From: Amycolatopsis aidingensis
Lineage (GTDB): Bacteria > Actinomycetota > Actinomycetes > Mycobacteriales > Pseudonocardiaceae
Direction: 5' to 3'
Assembly (NCBI RefSeq): GCF_018885265.1
Contig: NZ_CP076538.1
Span: 4,438,001 to 4,502,000, forward strand
DNA length: 64,000 nucleotides
Under the pieces are notes generated by a model. The model was not told the origin of the DNA. It saw only the letters and a program-made list of their open reading frames with translations, and did no database searches. The stretch's first letter is position 1; each line of letters starts with the position of its first letter. This document shows positions 8,089 through 17,100 of this stretch, piece by piece. The translations under genes and the position numbers were made by a program.

Positions 8089-10210
8089 GCAGTACCTGCG
8101 TGGTGCCGCCCGCGATACTCAGGCAGCGGGAGAGCAGGAACTCGTGTTGCGCGGCCGAGCCGGGCCCGTCCGCGACCGCACCGGCCGGGCCGAGCAGGTC
8201 CAGCGCAGCCTCGGCCACCGCCTGCCGCTGCCGCACCCCGGCCAGTTTGCGCACACTGGACTCGGCTTCGGCCTGCTGCCCGTCCAGCCTGCGCAGGGTG
8301 GCCCGCAACCCGAGCATCGAGCCTGCCGACCCCTCGGCCACCAGCACGCCGAGCCGCTCCAGCAGCGCCGGGTCCGGATCGGCCGGCGCCGCGGAGAGCA
8401 GGGCCTCGACCCCCTCCCCCACCGCGGAACCACCGCCGAGGGCCACCCGCTCACTGGCGAGGGTGGTGCGGGCGAGCCGCCAGCCGCCGTCGACCTCGCC
8501 CACCACGCAGTCGTCCGGCACGAACACCTCGTGCAGGAACACCTCGTTGAACACCGACTCCCCGGTGATCTCACGCAGCGGCCGCGTCTCGATCCCCGGT
8601 GCGCTCATGTCCACCAGGAAGTAGGTGATTCCCTTGTGCTTGGGTGCCTTCGGATCGGTTCTGGCCAGGCAGATGGCCCAGTCCGCGGTACGGGCGAGTG
8701 AGGTCCAGACCTTCTGCCCGGTGAGCAGCCAGCCGCCGTCCGTGCGCACCGCGGTGGTGCGCAGCGCGGCGAGGTCGGAGCCCGCGTCCGGCTCGCTGAA
8801 CAGCTGGCACCAGGTGATCTCACCACGCAGCGTGGGCCCGACGAACCGCTCCTGTTGAGCCGCGGTGCCGTGCCGCAGGATGGTGGGCGCTGCCCAGGCA
8901 CCGATCACCAGATCGGGCCTGCGCACCCCGGCGCGAACCAGCTCGGCGTCGATCACCAGCTGATGCGCCGCCGGGGCGTCCAGCCCGTACGGCCGCGGCC
9001 AGTGCGGCATGAGATACCCGGTCTCGGCTAGCCGTTCGCGCTGCCGCCGCGGCGGGAGAGCGGCGATCTCCTCGGCCACCGCCCGGGCCCGCTCGGCGAC
9101 CTCGTCCTCGGCGTAGTCACCGAGGTCCAGCTCAAGCCCGCGCCGGGTACCGCGCAGCGCCAGCTCGGCCGCCCGGCGGCGCCAGCGCGCCGACCCGCCG
9201 AACAGCTGGCGGGTCGCCACCGCACGCCGCAGGTAGAGGTGGGCGTCGTGTTCCCAGGTGAAACCGATCCCGCCGAGCACCTGGATGCAGTCCTTGGCGT
9301 TGTCCACCGCCGCGTCCAGCGCATAGGCGGCGGCCGTCGCCGCGGCGAGGGCGTGCTGGCCCGCCCGGTCCCCGGCGGCGCGGGCGGCGTCCCAGGCCAG
9401 TGCGGCGGCCAGTTCCGCGCGGCACAGCATCTCCGCGCACAGGTGCTTGACCGCCTGAAAGGAGCCGATCGGCCTGCCGAACTGCTCGCGCACCTTCGCG
9501 TACTCGGCCGCGGTGCGCACGCACCACCCGGCCACCCCTGCCGCCTCGGCGGCGGCCAGGGTGAGCGCCAGGTCATCGACCGTGGACCCGCCAAGGTCCG
9601 GCAGCAGCGCGTCCGGCGGCACCCGCACCTCGTCCAGGTGCACGAAGCCCAGCTCACGGGAGGTGTCCATGGCGGGTGCCGGGGTGATGCGCACCCCGGG
9701 GCTGCCGGGCGGCAGCAGGAACCACTCCGGCCGCCCATCCAGTTCGGCGGCGAGCAGCAGGTGGGCGCCGGGCCGCGCGTCCGCTACCGGGCCCAGCCGT
9801 CCGCTCACCAGCAGCCCGCCCTCGGGGTGGGCGCTCGCCCCGGCCCGCTCCCCGCAGGCAACCGCCACCCGCGTCCCGCCCTCGGCCAGCACGGGCAGTA
9901 GCTCCTTGGCCTGCCGGGAGTCCGGGGCGGTGGCGAGCGCGAGCCCGGCGAGCAGCCCGCCGAACACCGGCCCCGGCACCAGGCCGGCCGCGACCTCCTC
10001 CAGCCCGGCGGCCAGATCGGTCACCGAGCCACCCGCACCGCCCAGCCCCTCGGGCACCGCCACGCCGAACAACCCGAGCTCGGCGAGCTCGTCCAGCAGA
10101 TGGGCGCCGGTGTCCGGATCCCGCACCGCCGAGCAGGGCTGCCGCCTGCTCACCCATGCCCTGATCGACTCGGCCAGCGCGCGCTGCTCCTTGGTGATCG
10201 CGATCGGCAC
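8036..10210 (-). CDS. fadE34: Two-domain fused acyl-CoA dehydrogenase, FadE34-like
   Basis: A ~724-residue protein made of two ACAD modules in tandem (N-terminal ~1-370, C-terminal ~375-724). The N-terminal module has KVREQFGRPIGSFQAVKH but lacks an acidic residue where the IVD/LCAD-type base would be. The C-terminal module has FSEPDAGSDLAALRTT, QKVWTSLARTADW and TLASERVALGG, where the Glu is the likely base. So the single chain looks like a non-catalytic plus catalytic pair. M. tuberculosis FadE34 (ChsE3), next to kstR, acts on steroid C24-type acyl-CoAs. GTG at 10210 is preferred because GGGAGG is 4-5 nt upstream; ATG at 10222 is the alternative. It is divergent from kstR. Confidence 0.83.
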   Translation of the reverse strand: MPIAITKEQRALAESIRAWVSRRQPCSAVRDPDTGAHLLDELAELGLFGVAVPEGLGGAGGSVTDLAAGLEEVAAGLVPGPVFGGLLAGLALATAPDSRQAKELLPVLAEGGTRVAVACGERAGASAHPEGGLLVSGRLGPVADARPGAHLLLAAELDGRPEWFLLPPGSPGVRITPAPAMDTSRELGFVHLDEVRVPPDALLPDLGGSTVDDLALTLAAAEAAGVAGWCVRTAAEYAKVREQFGRPIGSFQAVKHLCAEMLCRAELAAALAWDAARAAGDRAGQHALAAATAAAYALDAAVDNAKDCIQVLGGIGFTWEHDAHLYLRRAVATRQLFGGSARWRRRAAELALRGTRRGLELDLGDYAEDEVAERARAVAEEIAALPPRRQRERLAETGYLMPHWPRPYGLDAPAAHQLVIDAELVRAGVRRPDLVIGAWAAPTILRHGTAAQQERFVGPTLRGEITWCQLFSEPDAGSDLAALRTTAVRTDGGWLLTGQKVWTSLARTADWAICLARTDPKAPKHKGITYFLVDMSAPGIETRPLREITGESVFNEVFLHEVFVPDDCVVGEVDGGWRLARTTLASERVALGGGSAVGEGVEALLSAAPADPDPALLERLGVLVAEGSAGSMLGLRATLRRLDGQQAEAESSVRKLAGVRQRQAVAEAALDLLGPAGAVADGPGSAAQHEFLLSRCLSIAGGTTQVLLNVAGERLLGLPRDPGS

Positions 10211-10256
10211 GAGCCCTCCCATGAGCGGACGACGGACACGACGTACCCACACATAG

Positions 10257-10270
10257 TAGAACTTGTTTCA
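10257..10270. promoter_or_regulatory. KstR-type operator between fadE34 and kstR
   Basis: TAGAACTTGTTTCA matches T-N2-AAC-N2-GTT-N2-A at all fixed positions. It lies 46 nt upstream of the fadE34 GTG and 98 nt upstream of the kstR ATG, consistent with repression of fadE34 and autoregulation of kstR. Confidence 0.78.
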
Positions 10271-10334
10271 GTTTTGTGTCTAATGGGCCTGCAGTTGAAC
10301 AAGCCTCCATATTGGGTACGCTACGCCTACAAAA

Positions 10335-10348
10335 TGAAACAGGTTCGC
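10335..10348. promoter_or_regulatory. Second, imperfect KstR-like site in the kstR leader
   Basis: TGAAACAGGTTCGC keeps the AAC-N2-GTT core and the leading T but ends in C instead of A. It is 20 nt upstream of the kstR start, where binding would block the promoter or the ribosome site. It is weaker evidence than the two full matches. Confidence 0.45.
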
Positions 10349-10368
10349 TCAACAGGGGGAACAGACCG

Positions 10369-11028
10369 ATGGCAGGCAAGCCCAAGGCGTCCGGGCAGAC
10401 CAAGTCCCGTGGCGGCCTGAGCACGATCGGCGGCGAGGAGCTCGGCTCCGCCGCCCAGCGCGACCGGCGCAAGCGCATCATCGACGCGACGCTCGCGCTC
10501 GCCGCCAAGGGCGGCTACGACGCCGTGCAGATGCGCGCCGTCGCCGACAAGGCGGATGTCGCACTGGGCACGCTGTACCGCTACTTCCCCTCCAAGATCC
10601 ACCTGCTGGTGTCCGGGCTGGCCAGGGAGTTCCAACGGGCGCAGGACAAGCTCGAGCGTGGAACCATCCCCGGGGACTCGCCGATCGAGCGGCTGCTGTT
10701 CGTCCTCGGCCGCAACACCCGGATGATGCAGCGCGACCCGCACCTCACCGAGGCGATGGTGCGGGCCTTCATGTTCGCCGACACCACCGCGGCCGCCGAG
10801 GTGGAGCTGGTCGGCCGGACGATGGAGAACATGTTCGCCACGGCGATGGGCATCGAGGAGCCGACCGAGAACGACCGCGCGGTCTTCCACGTGATCGCCG
10901 ATGTCTGGATGGCCAACCTGGTCGCCTGGGTCACCCGCCGCGCCTCGGCCGCCGATGTGGCGCACCGCCTCGAACTGGCGGTCCACCTCCTGCTGGACAA
11001 GCAGGGCACGGACAGCGGAGCTCAGTAG
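10369..11028 (+). CDS. kstR: TetR-family repressor of cholesterol catabolism, KstR
   Basis: A 219-residue TetR regulator. The N-terminal half reads GSAAQRDRRKRIIDAT, then GGYDAVQMRAVADKADVA and GTLYRYFPSKIHLL. These segments closely resemble KstR of mycobacteria and rhodococci, including the recognition-helix region. The C-terminal ligand domain has LTEAMVRAFMFAD and NLVAWVTRRASAADV, also KstR-like. KstR releases DNA on binding CoA thioesters of 3-oxo-cholestenoate-type intermediates. The ATG at 10369 has an AGGGGGA site 8 nt upstream. The neighbour fadE34 is the same as in M. tuberculosis (Rv3573c/Rv3574), and matching operators flank both promoters. Confidence 0.92.
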   Translation: MAGKPKASGQTKSRGGLSTIGGEELGSAAQRDRRKRIIDATLALAAKGGYDAVQMRAVADKADVALGTLYRYFPSKIHLLVSGLAREFQRAQDKLERGTIPGDSPIERLLFVLGRNTRMMQRDPHLTEAMVRAFMFADTTAAAEVELVGRTMENMFATAMGIEEPTENDRAVFHVIADVWMANLVAWVTRRASAADVAHRLELAVHLLLDKQGTDSGAQ

Positions 11029-11053
11029 CGGCGCACGGTGGTATAGGGGATGG

Positions 11054-12169
11054 ATGAGATCCCGCTTGCTGACCGTGTTCCTTGCCCTGTTGCTGGCGGC
11101 GACGCCGGCCGTGGCGGTCGCGGACGCGCCCGCCACCGGACACCCGTCGTGGTCCGGCCGGTTGCTGTCGGCCGAGCGGGTGGACGTCACCGCCGACCCG
11201 TTCCCGGACGGGACCCGCGGGTACCGGATGCGGTACCTGTCCACCACCCCGGGCGGCGGCTACACCGTGGTCAGCGGGTTCACCCTGCTGCCGCCCGGTC
11301 CCGCACCGGATGGCGGATGGCCGGTGCTCGCCTGGGACCACGGCACCACCGGAATCGGCGACCGGTGCGCCCCCTCGCACGACCCCGGCGCCGCCTACGG
11401 TTCCCAGCTTGGCTCCTTCCTGCGCAACGGCTACGCGATTGCCGCCACCGACTATGCCGGCCTCGGCACGCCGGGGGTGCACCCATACCTGATCTCCGAA
11501 TCGGAAGCACTGGCCACTGTGGACTCGGTGCGCGCGGCGAGGCGGCTGGCACCGGAGCTGTCGGCGCGCTGGTTCGCCGTTGGCCACTCGCAGGGCGGCC
11601 AGGCCTCGTTCGCCACGGCGGAGCTGGCCGGGGAGTACGGCGACGGCCTGGACTTCCGCGGGTCGGTGGCCTACGCCCCGGCACCGAACATGACCCCGTA
11701 TGTAGACCAGGGACCCGCAGGCGACCCATTGGAGCAGACCTTCTACTCGATGATGCTGGTCGGGCTGAAGACCCAGCATCCGCGCCTGCACTACGCCGAC
11801 TATCTCGGCCGCCGGGCACTGCGCCTGCTGCCCGAGGTGCACCGGGAGTGCATCGACGACCTCATCGCGCGGTTCGTCCGGGCCGGGTTGCCTGCCGAGC
11901 AGTTCGAACCCGACGGCGAGGCCGCCACGAAGCGGCTGCGGAACTGGTTCGCGGAGAACGAGATCGGCCACGAGCGCGCCGACGGCCCGGTGTTCGTGGC
12001 CCAGGGTTCCGCCGACCAGGTGGTCCCCCGGGCCGGAACCGACGCGATCGTCGCAGGGTCCCGCAGCCACGGTTCCACAGTGGACTACCAGGTGTATCCC
12101 GGCGCAGACCACGGCAGTGTGCTGACCGCCGCCGAGGCGGACGTCCTCGCCTGGCTCGCCAGGCACTGA
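11054..12169 (+). CDS. Secreted lipase of the LIP family
   Basis: A 371-residue protein with a signal peptide (MRSRLLTVFLALLLAATPAV). The catalytic core has AWDHGTTG (oxyanion region), GHSQGGQA (nucleophile Ser) near residue 175, an Asp in AQGSADQVVP near residue 315, and the catalytic His in PGADHGSVL near residue 355. This matches the secretory lipase (PF03583) family of actinobacterial and fungal lipases. AGGGGA (11045-11050) is the ribosome-binding site. It follows kstR by 25 nt on the same strand, so it could be co-transcribed with kstR and thus part of the lipid/steroid response; that is inference. A strong hairpin follows it. Confidence 0.83.
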   Translation: MRSRLLTVFLALLLAATPAVAVADAPATGHPSWSGRLLSAERVDVTADPFPDGTRGYRMRYLSTTPGGGYTVVSGFTLLPPGPAPDGGWPVLAWDHGTTGIGDRCAPSHDPGAAYGSQLGSFLRNGYAIAATDYAGLGTPGVHPYLISESEALATVDSVRAARRLAPELSARWFAVGHSQGGQASFATAELAGEYGDGLDFRGSVAYAPAPNMTPYVDQGPAGDPLEQTFYSMMLVGLKTQHPRLHYADYLGRRALRLLPEVHRECIDDLIARFVRAGLPAEQFEPDGEAATKRLRNWFAENEIGHERADGPVFVAQGSADQVVPRAGTDAIVAGSRSHGSTVDYQVYPGADHGSVLTAAEADVLAWLARH

Positions 12170-12174
12170 CCGGA

Positions 12175-12209
12175 GGTGGTGGCCGGATCCGGCGGGACCG
12201 GCCACCACC
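12175..12209. terminator. Bidirectional stem-loop between convergent genes
   Basis: GGTGGTGGCCGG (12175-12186) and CCGGCCACCACC (12198-12209) form a perfect 12-bp stem with an 11-nt loop. It lies between the lipase stop (12169) and the oppositely oriented oxidoreductase stop (12214). There is no U-tract, as is common in actinobacteria. Confidence 0.7.
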
Positions 12210-12213
12210 GGGC

Positions 12214-13203
12214 TCAGCTGGTCAGCTTGGGCAGCACCTCGCGGCCGAAGACCTCCAGCCACTCCTCCTGGTTCCGCCCCACGTTGTGCAGGTAGATCCG
12301 GTTGAACCCGGCGTCCACGAACTTCTGCAACGCGGCCCGGTGCACATCGGGATCGGCGGAGACCACCATCCGGCCCTCGAAGTCCTCCGGGCGCACCAGT
12401 TTGGCCATCTGCTCGAAGTCGAACGGCGATCGGATGTCGGCCTTGGGGAACTTCATCCCGCCGTTCGGCCACTGCTCCATCGCGTTCTGCCAGGCTTCCT
12501 CGTCGGTGGCGGCCCAGGAAAGGTGCACCTGCAACAGCTTCGGCATGGTGTCCGGGTCCTTGCCCGCCTTGCGGGCGCCCTTACCGAAGTTGTCCAGGAT
12601 TCCGCTGAGCTTCTCCAGCGAGGCGCCGGGGGTGATCAGCCCGTCGGCGAGCTCCCCGGTCTTGCGCGAGGTGTACGGCGCGGCCGAGGCGATGTAGATC
12701 GGCGGCGGGGCGTCCGGCAGGGTCCACAGCCGGGTGGTGTGCAGCTTGAAGAACTCCCCGCTGTGCTTGACGTCCTTGCCGCTGAACAGTTTGTTGATGA
12801 CCTCCAGCGCCTCCAGCATCCGGCGCACCCGTTCCGGGGCCTCCGGCCAGTAGCCGCCGATGATGTGCTCGTTCAGCGCCTCCCCGGACCCGATCCCGAG
12901 CCAGGTCCGGCCAGGGTAGGTGGCCTCGAGGGTGGCGGCGGCCTGCGCGACCAGCGCCGGATGCAGCCGGAAGGAGGGGCAGGTCACCCCGGGCCCGAGG
13001 TCGCCGGAGGTGTTCTCGGCCAGCGAGGCGAGCACACTCCACACGAACGAGGCCTCGCCCTGCGCCGGCACCCACGGCTGGAAATGGTCGGCAGCCATCT
13101 GGCCGGAGAATCCGTGCTGCTCGGCCAGCGCGGCCAGGCGCACCGACTCCCGTGGAGAGAACTGCTCCAGTGCCGCGGCGACACCGATCTGCACGTCACT
13201 CAC
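12214..13203 (-). CDS. F420-dependent LLM-class oxidoreductase, G6PDH-like subgroup
   Basis: A 329-residue luciferase-like (LLM) TIM-barrel protein. Diagnostic segments are ADHFQPW, WLGIGSGEALNEHIIG, PPPIYIASAAP and ADGLITPG. The ADHFQPW and GSGEALNE motifs are those of the F420-dependent glucose-6-phosphate dehydrogenase family. Whether this is a true Fgd or a sister oxidoreductase cannot be told, since many paralogues share the motifs. The start is GTG at 13203: GAGGAGG lies 6-8 nt upstream on the coding strand. It is separated from the next LLM gene by 79 nt and oriented the same way. Confidence 0.82.
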   Translation of the reverse strand: MSDVQIGVAAALEQFSPRESVRLAALAEQHGFSGQMAADHFQPWVPAQGEASFVWSVLASLAENTSGDLGPGVTCPSFRLHPALVAQAAATLEATYPGRTWLGIGSGEALNEHIIGGYWPEAPERVRRMLEALEVINKLFSGKDVKHSGEFFKLHTTRLWTLPDAPPPIYIASAAPYTSRKTGELADGLITPGASLEKLSGILDNFGKGARKAGKDPDTMPKLLQVHLSWAATDEEAWQNAMEQWPNGGMKFPKADIRSPFDFEQMAKLVRPEDFEGRMVVSADPDVHRAALQKFVDAGFNRIYLHNVGRNQEEWLEVFGREVLPKLTS

Positions 13204-13282
13204 GAACTTCCTCCTCAACCGATCCGGCCGTCGATCTTCCACTCGGAGGCCAACCTACCCCGGCTCGGGCGGTCGGCGCCTA

Positions 13283-14113
13283 TCACCGGTAGGCCGCGAC
13301 GATCTCGGCCAGGCCGTCCAGCTGGCGCAGTACCTCGCCCTCCGGCTGCGGCCGCAGCACGAAGGTGGCCCGCTGCACGCCCGCCTCGGCGTAACCGTCG
13401 ATGACCGCGCGGTTGGCGCTGTCCACCCCGCTGACGGTCACCTCGGCCTTTTCCGTGTGCTCGGCGAGCAGGTCCAGCTGCGGCCGGATCTCCGCGGGGT
13501 CGCTGACGGCGAAGGGGAGCCAGCCGTCGCCGTGGGTGGCCACCCTGGCCAGGGCGGCGGGGCTGTTGCCGCCGATGTAGATCGGCGGGTGCGGCCGCTG
13601 CACCGGCTTCGGCCAGGAGAAGATCGGATCGAAGTCGACATACTTGCCGTGGTACTCGGCCTGTTCCTCGCGCCAGATGATCTTCAGCGCCTCGAGCTGC
13701 TCGTCCATCAGGGCACCGCGGGTGCGCGGGTCGGTGCCGTGGTTGCGCATCTCCTCCTTGTTCCAGCCCACCCCGACACCGAAGATCACCCGGCCGCCGG
13801 ACAACGTGTCCAGGCTGGCGACCTCCTTGGCGGTGTGGATCGTGTCGCGCTGGACGAGCAGCGCGATGCCGGTGCCGAGCCGCAGATCGGTGGTCGTGCC
13901 CGCGGCGGCGGTCAGCGCGACGAAGGGGTCGAGGCTGCGGTAGTAGACGCCGGGCAGTTCCCCGCCCATCGGGTAAGGGCTCTCCCTGCTGGCGGGGATA
14001 TGCGAGTGCTCGGCGATGAACAGCGAGTCGAACCCGCGCTCCTCCAGCGCGGGGCCAAGGCGGTCGGGCCGGATGCCGTCGGCGGTGACAAAGGTGGTCG
14101 CTCCGAACTTCAT
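13283..14113 (-). CDS. LLM-class F420-dependent oxidoreductase (Rv2161c-like)
   Basis: A 276-residue LLM-fold protein starting MKFGATTFVT. It shows RLGPALEERGFDSLFIAEHSHIP, RLGTGIALL, DTLSGGRVIFGVGVGWNKEE, PPIYIGGNSPAALARVA and DGWLPF. The GVGWNKEE motif is typical of the TIGR03619 group of F420-linked enzymes. Substrate unknown. It lies between icmF and the other LLM gene, all on the same strand. The ATG at 14113 is favoured over an upstream extension because the extension has no conserved character and the family starts with MKFG or similar. Confidence 0.82.
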   Translation of the reverse strand: MKFGATTFVTADGIRPDRLGPALEERGFDSLFIAEHSHIPASRESPYPMGGELPGVYYRSLDPFVALTAAAGTTTDLRLGTGIALLVQRDTIHTAKEVASLDTLSGGRVIFGVGVGWNKEEMRNHGTDPRTRGALMDEQLEALKIIWREEQAEYHGKYVDFDPIFSWPKPVQRPHPPIYIGGNSPAALARVATHGDGWLPFAVSDPAEIRPQLDLLAEHTEKAEVTVSGVDSANRAVIDGYAEAGVQRATFVLRPQPEGEVLRQLDGLAEIVAAYR

Positions 14114-14153
14114 ACGTGCCCCAACCGCCCCACCCGCCCTGCTATTCCGCAGC

Positions 14154-17100
14154 TCAGACGTTGCGGCGGTACTGGCCGCCGACCTCGAAGAAGGCTTCGG
14201 TGATCTGGCCAAGCGAGCACACCCGCGCGGCGTCCATCAGGGCGCCGAACAGGTTGCCGCCGCTGGTGGCCACCTCGCGCAGCTGCCGCAGCGCCAGCCG
14301 CGACTCCTCCGCGTTGCGCTGCTGGAAGTCGGCGAGCCGGCTCAGCTGGGACTTCTTCTCCTCCTCCGTCGCCCGCGCCAGCTCGACCTCGCCCTCCTCC
14401 TCGTCCGCACCGCTGGGGTTACGGAAGGTGTTCACACCGACGATGGGCAGCGAGCCGTCGTGCTTGAGCCGCTCATAGGTCATCGACTCGTCCTGGATCT
14501 TGCCCCGCTGGTAGCCGGTCTCCATCGCGCCGAGCACCCCGCCCCGCTCGGAGATCCGGTCGAACTCGGTCAGCACCGCCTCCTCGACCAGGTCGGTGAG
14601 CTCGTCGATGATGAACGAGCCCTGCAGCGGGTTCTCGTTCTTGGAAAGGCCCCACTCCTTGTTGATGATCATCTGAATGGCCATCGCCCTGCGCACCGAG
14701 CTCTCGCTCGGGGTGGTGATCGCCTCGTCGTAGGCGTTGGTGTGCAACGAGTTCGCGTTGTCGTACAGCGCGCACAGCGCCTGCAGCGTGGTGCGGATGT
14801 CGTTGAAGCTCATCTCCTGCGCGTGCAGCGAGCGACCCGAGGTCTGCACGTGGTACTTCAGCTTCTGCGAGCGCTCGCCCGCCCCGTACCGCTCGCGCAT
14901 CGCCACCGCCCAGATCCGCCGGGCCACCCGGCCCAGCACCGAGTACTCCGCGTCCATCCCGTTGGAGAAGAAGAACGAAAGATTCGGCGCGAAGTCGTCG
15001 ATGTCCATCCCGCGCGCCAGGTAGGACTCCACGTAGGTGAACCCGTTGGCCAGGGTGAAGGCCAGCTGCGAGATCGGGTTCGCCCCGGCCTCCGCGATGT
15101 GGTAACCGGAAATCGACACCGAGTAGAAATTGCGCACCCCGTGCTCGATGAACCATTCCTGGACATCGGCCATCATCCGCAGCGAGAACTCGGTGGAGAA
15201 GATGCAGGTGTTCTGGCCCTGGTCCTCCTTGAGGATGTCCGCCTGCACGGTGCCGCGCACATTGCGCAGGGTCCACTCGCGCAGCTGCGCGGCCTCGGAC
15301 TCGGACGGCTCCCGCCCGTGCTCCGCGCGGAAGGCGTCCATTTTCTGGTCGATCGCGGTGTTCAGGAAGAACGCCAGGATGGTCGGTGCCGGGCCGTTGA
15401 TCGTCATGGACACCGAGGTGGTCGGTGCGGTGAGGTCGAAGCCCTCGTAGAGCACCTCCATGTCCTCCAGTGTCGCGATGGAGACCCCGGAGGTGCCCAC
15501 CTTGCCGTAGATGTCCGGCCGGGTGTCCGGATCGTGCCCGTACAGGGTCACCGAGTCGAAGGCAGTGGACAGCCGCTTGGCCTCGGAGTCCGAGGAGAGG
15601 TACTTGAACCGCCGGTTGGTGCGGAACGGGTCGCCCTCCCCCGCGAACATCCGCGCCGGGTCCTCCCCCTCCCGTTTGAACGGGAACACCCCGCCGGTGT
15701 AGGGGAAGTATCCCGGCAGGTTCTCCCTGCGCAGGAAGGACAGCAGCTCACCGGGGTCGGCGTAGCGCGGCAGCGCCACCCGCGGGATCCTGCTGCCGGA
15801 GAGGGTGTCCCGCCACAGCTGAGTATGCAGCTCCTTGTCCCGGATCCGCACCACCAGTTCCTCGGCCCGGTAGGACTCGGCCAGCTCGGGCCAGGCCTCC
15901 AGCAGCCGCCGCGACTCGGCGTCCACCTCCTGCTCGGCCCGCTCCAGCAGCCGGGAGAGGTCCTCGGTGCCGGAACCGGCTCCGGCCAGCGCCTCCCGCG
16001 CCGCGCGCAGGTGCTCGCGCTGGCGTACCGCCTCGGCCTGGGCGCGGGTGTGCTCGTGGTACCCGCGCACGGTCGCGGCGATATCGGCGAGGTAGCGAGT
16101 GCGCGAGGAGGGGATGATGGTGGAGGCGTCGGTGGAGACCTTGCCCTCCACCGCGGGCAGCACCCCTGCCGAGACGGAGAGGCCGAGCTCGGCCAGGTCG
16201 TCCCGCAGGTGCTGGTACAGGGCGGTCACCCCGTCGTCGTTGAACTTCGCCGCGCTGGTGCCGTAGACCGGCATGTCCTCCGGCGCGGAGCCGAAGGCCT
16301 CCCGGTTGCGCACCAGCTGCCTGGCCACGTCCCTGCGGGCGTCCTCGGCGCCGCGGCGCTCGAACTTGTTGATCGCCACGGTGTCCGCGAAGTCCAGCAT
16401 GTCGATCTTCTCCAGCTGGGACGCGGCGCCGAACTCCGGCGTCATCACGTACAGCGAGTAGTCGACATGGTCCACGATCCCGGCGTCGCCCTGGCCGATC
16501 CCGGGGGTCTCCACGATCACCAGGTCGTAGCCCGCCGCCTTGCAGGCCAGCACCGCCTCGTCCAGCCCGGTCGGGATCTCCCCGCTGGTCGTGCGGGTGG
16601 CCAGCGAACGGAAGAACACCGGCGCCCCGTCCAAGCAGTTCATCCGGATCCGGTCACCCAGGAGCGCGCCGCCACCGCGCCGCCGGGAAGGGTCGACCGC
16701 CAGCACGGCGATGCGCAGCTTGTCCTCCTGGTCCAGCCGGAACCGCCGGACCAGCTCGTCGGTGAGCGAGGACTTACCCGAGCCCCCGGTGCCGGTGATG
16801 CCCAGCACCGGCACGGTGCGCCCCCGCGCCGCCTCGGTGATCGCCGAGGTCCACTCCCCCGGCAGGGTGTCCGCCTGCAGCCGGGTGATCACCCTGGACA
16901 GGGTGGGCACATCGCCGGAGAGCAGGGTGTCCACCGTGCCGGTCTCCCTGCTGCCGAGGTCCACATCGCAGGCCCGGATCATCGAGTTGATCATGCCGGG
17001 CAGGCCCATCTCCAGGCCGTCGTCCGGGGAGAAGATGCGCGCCACCCCGCGCGAGTGCAGCAGCTCGATCTCCTCGCGCACGATCACGCCGCCGCCCCCG

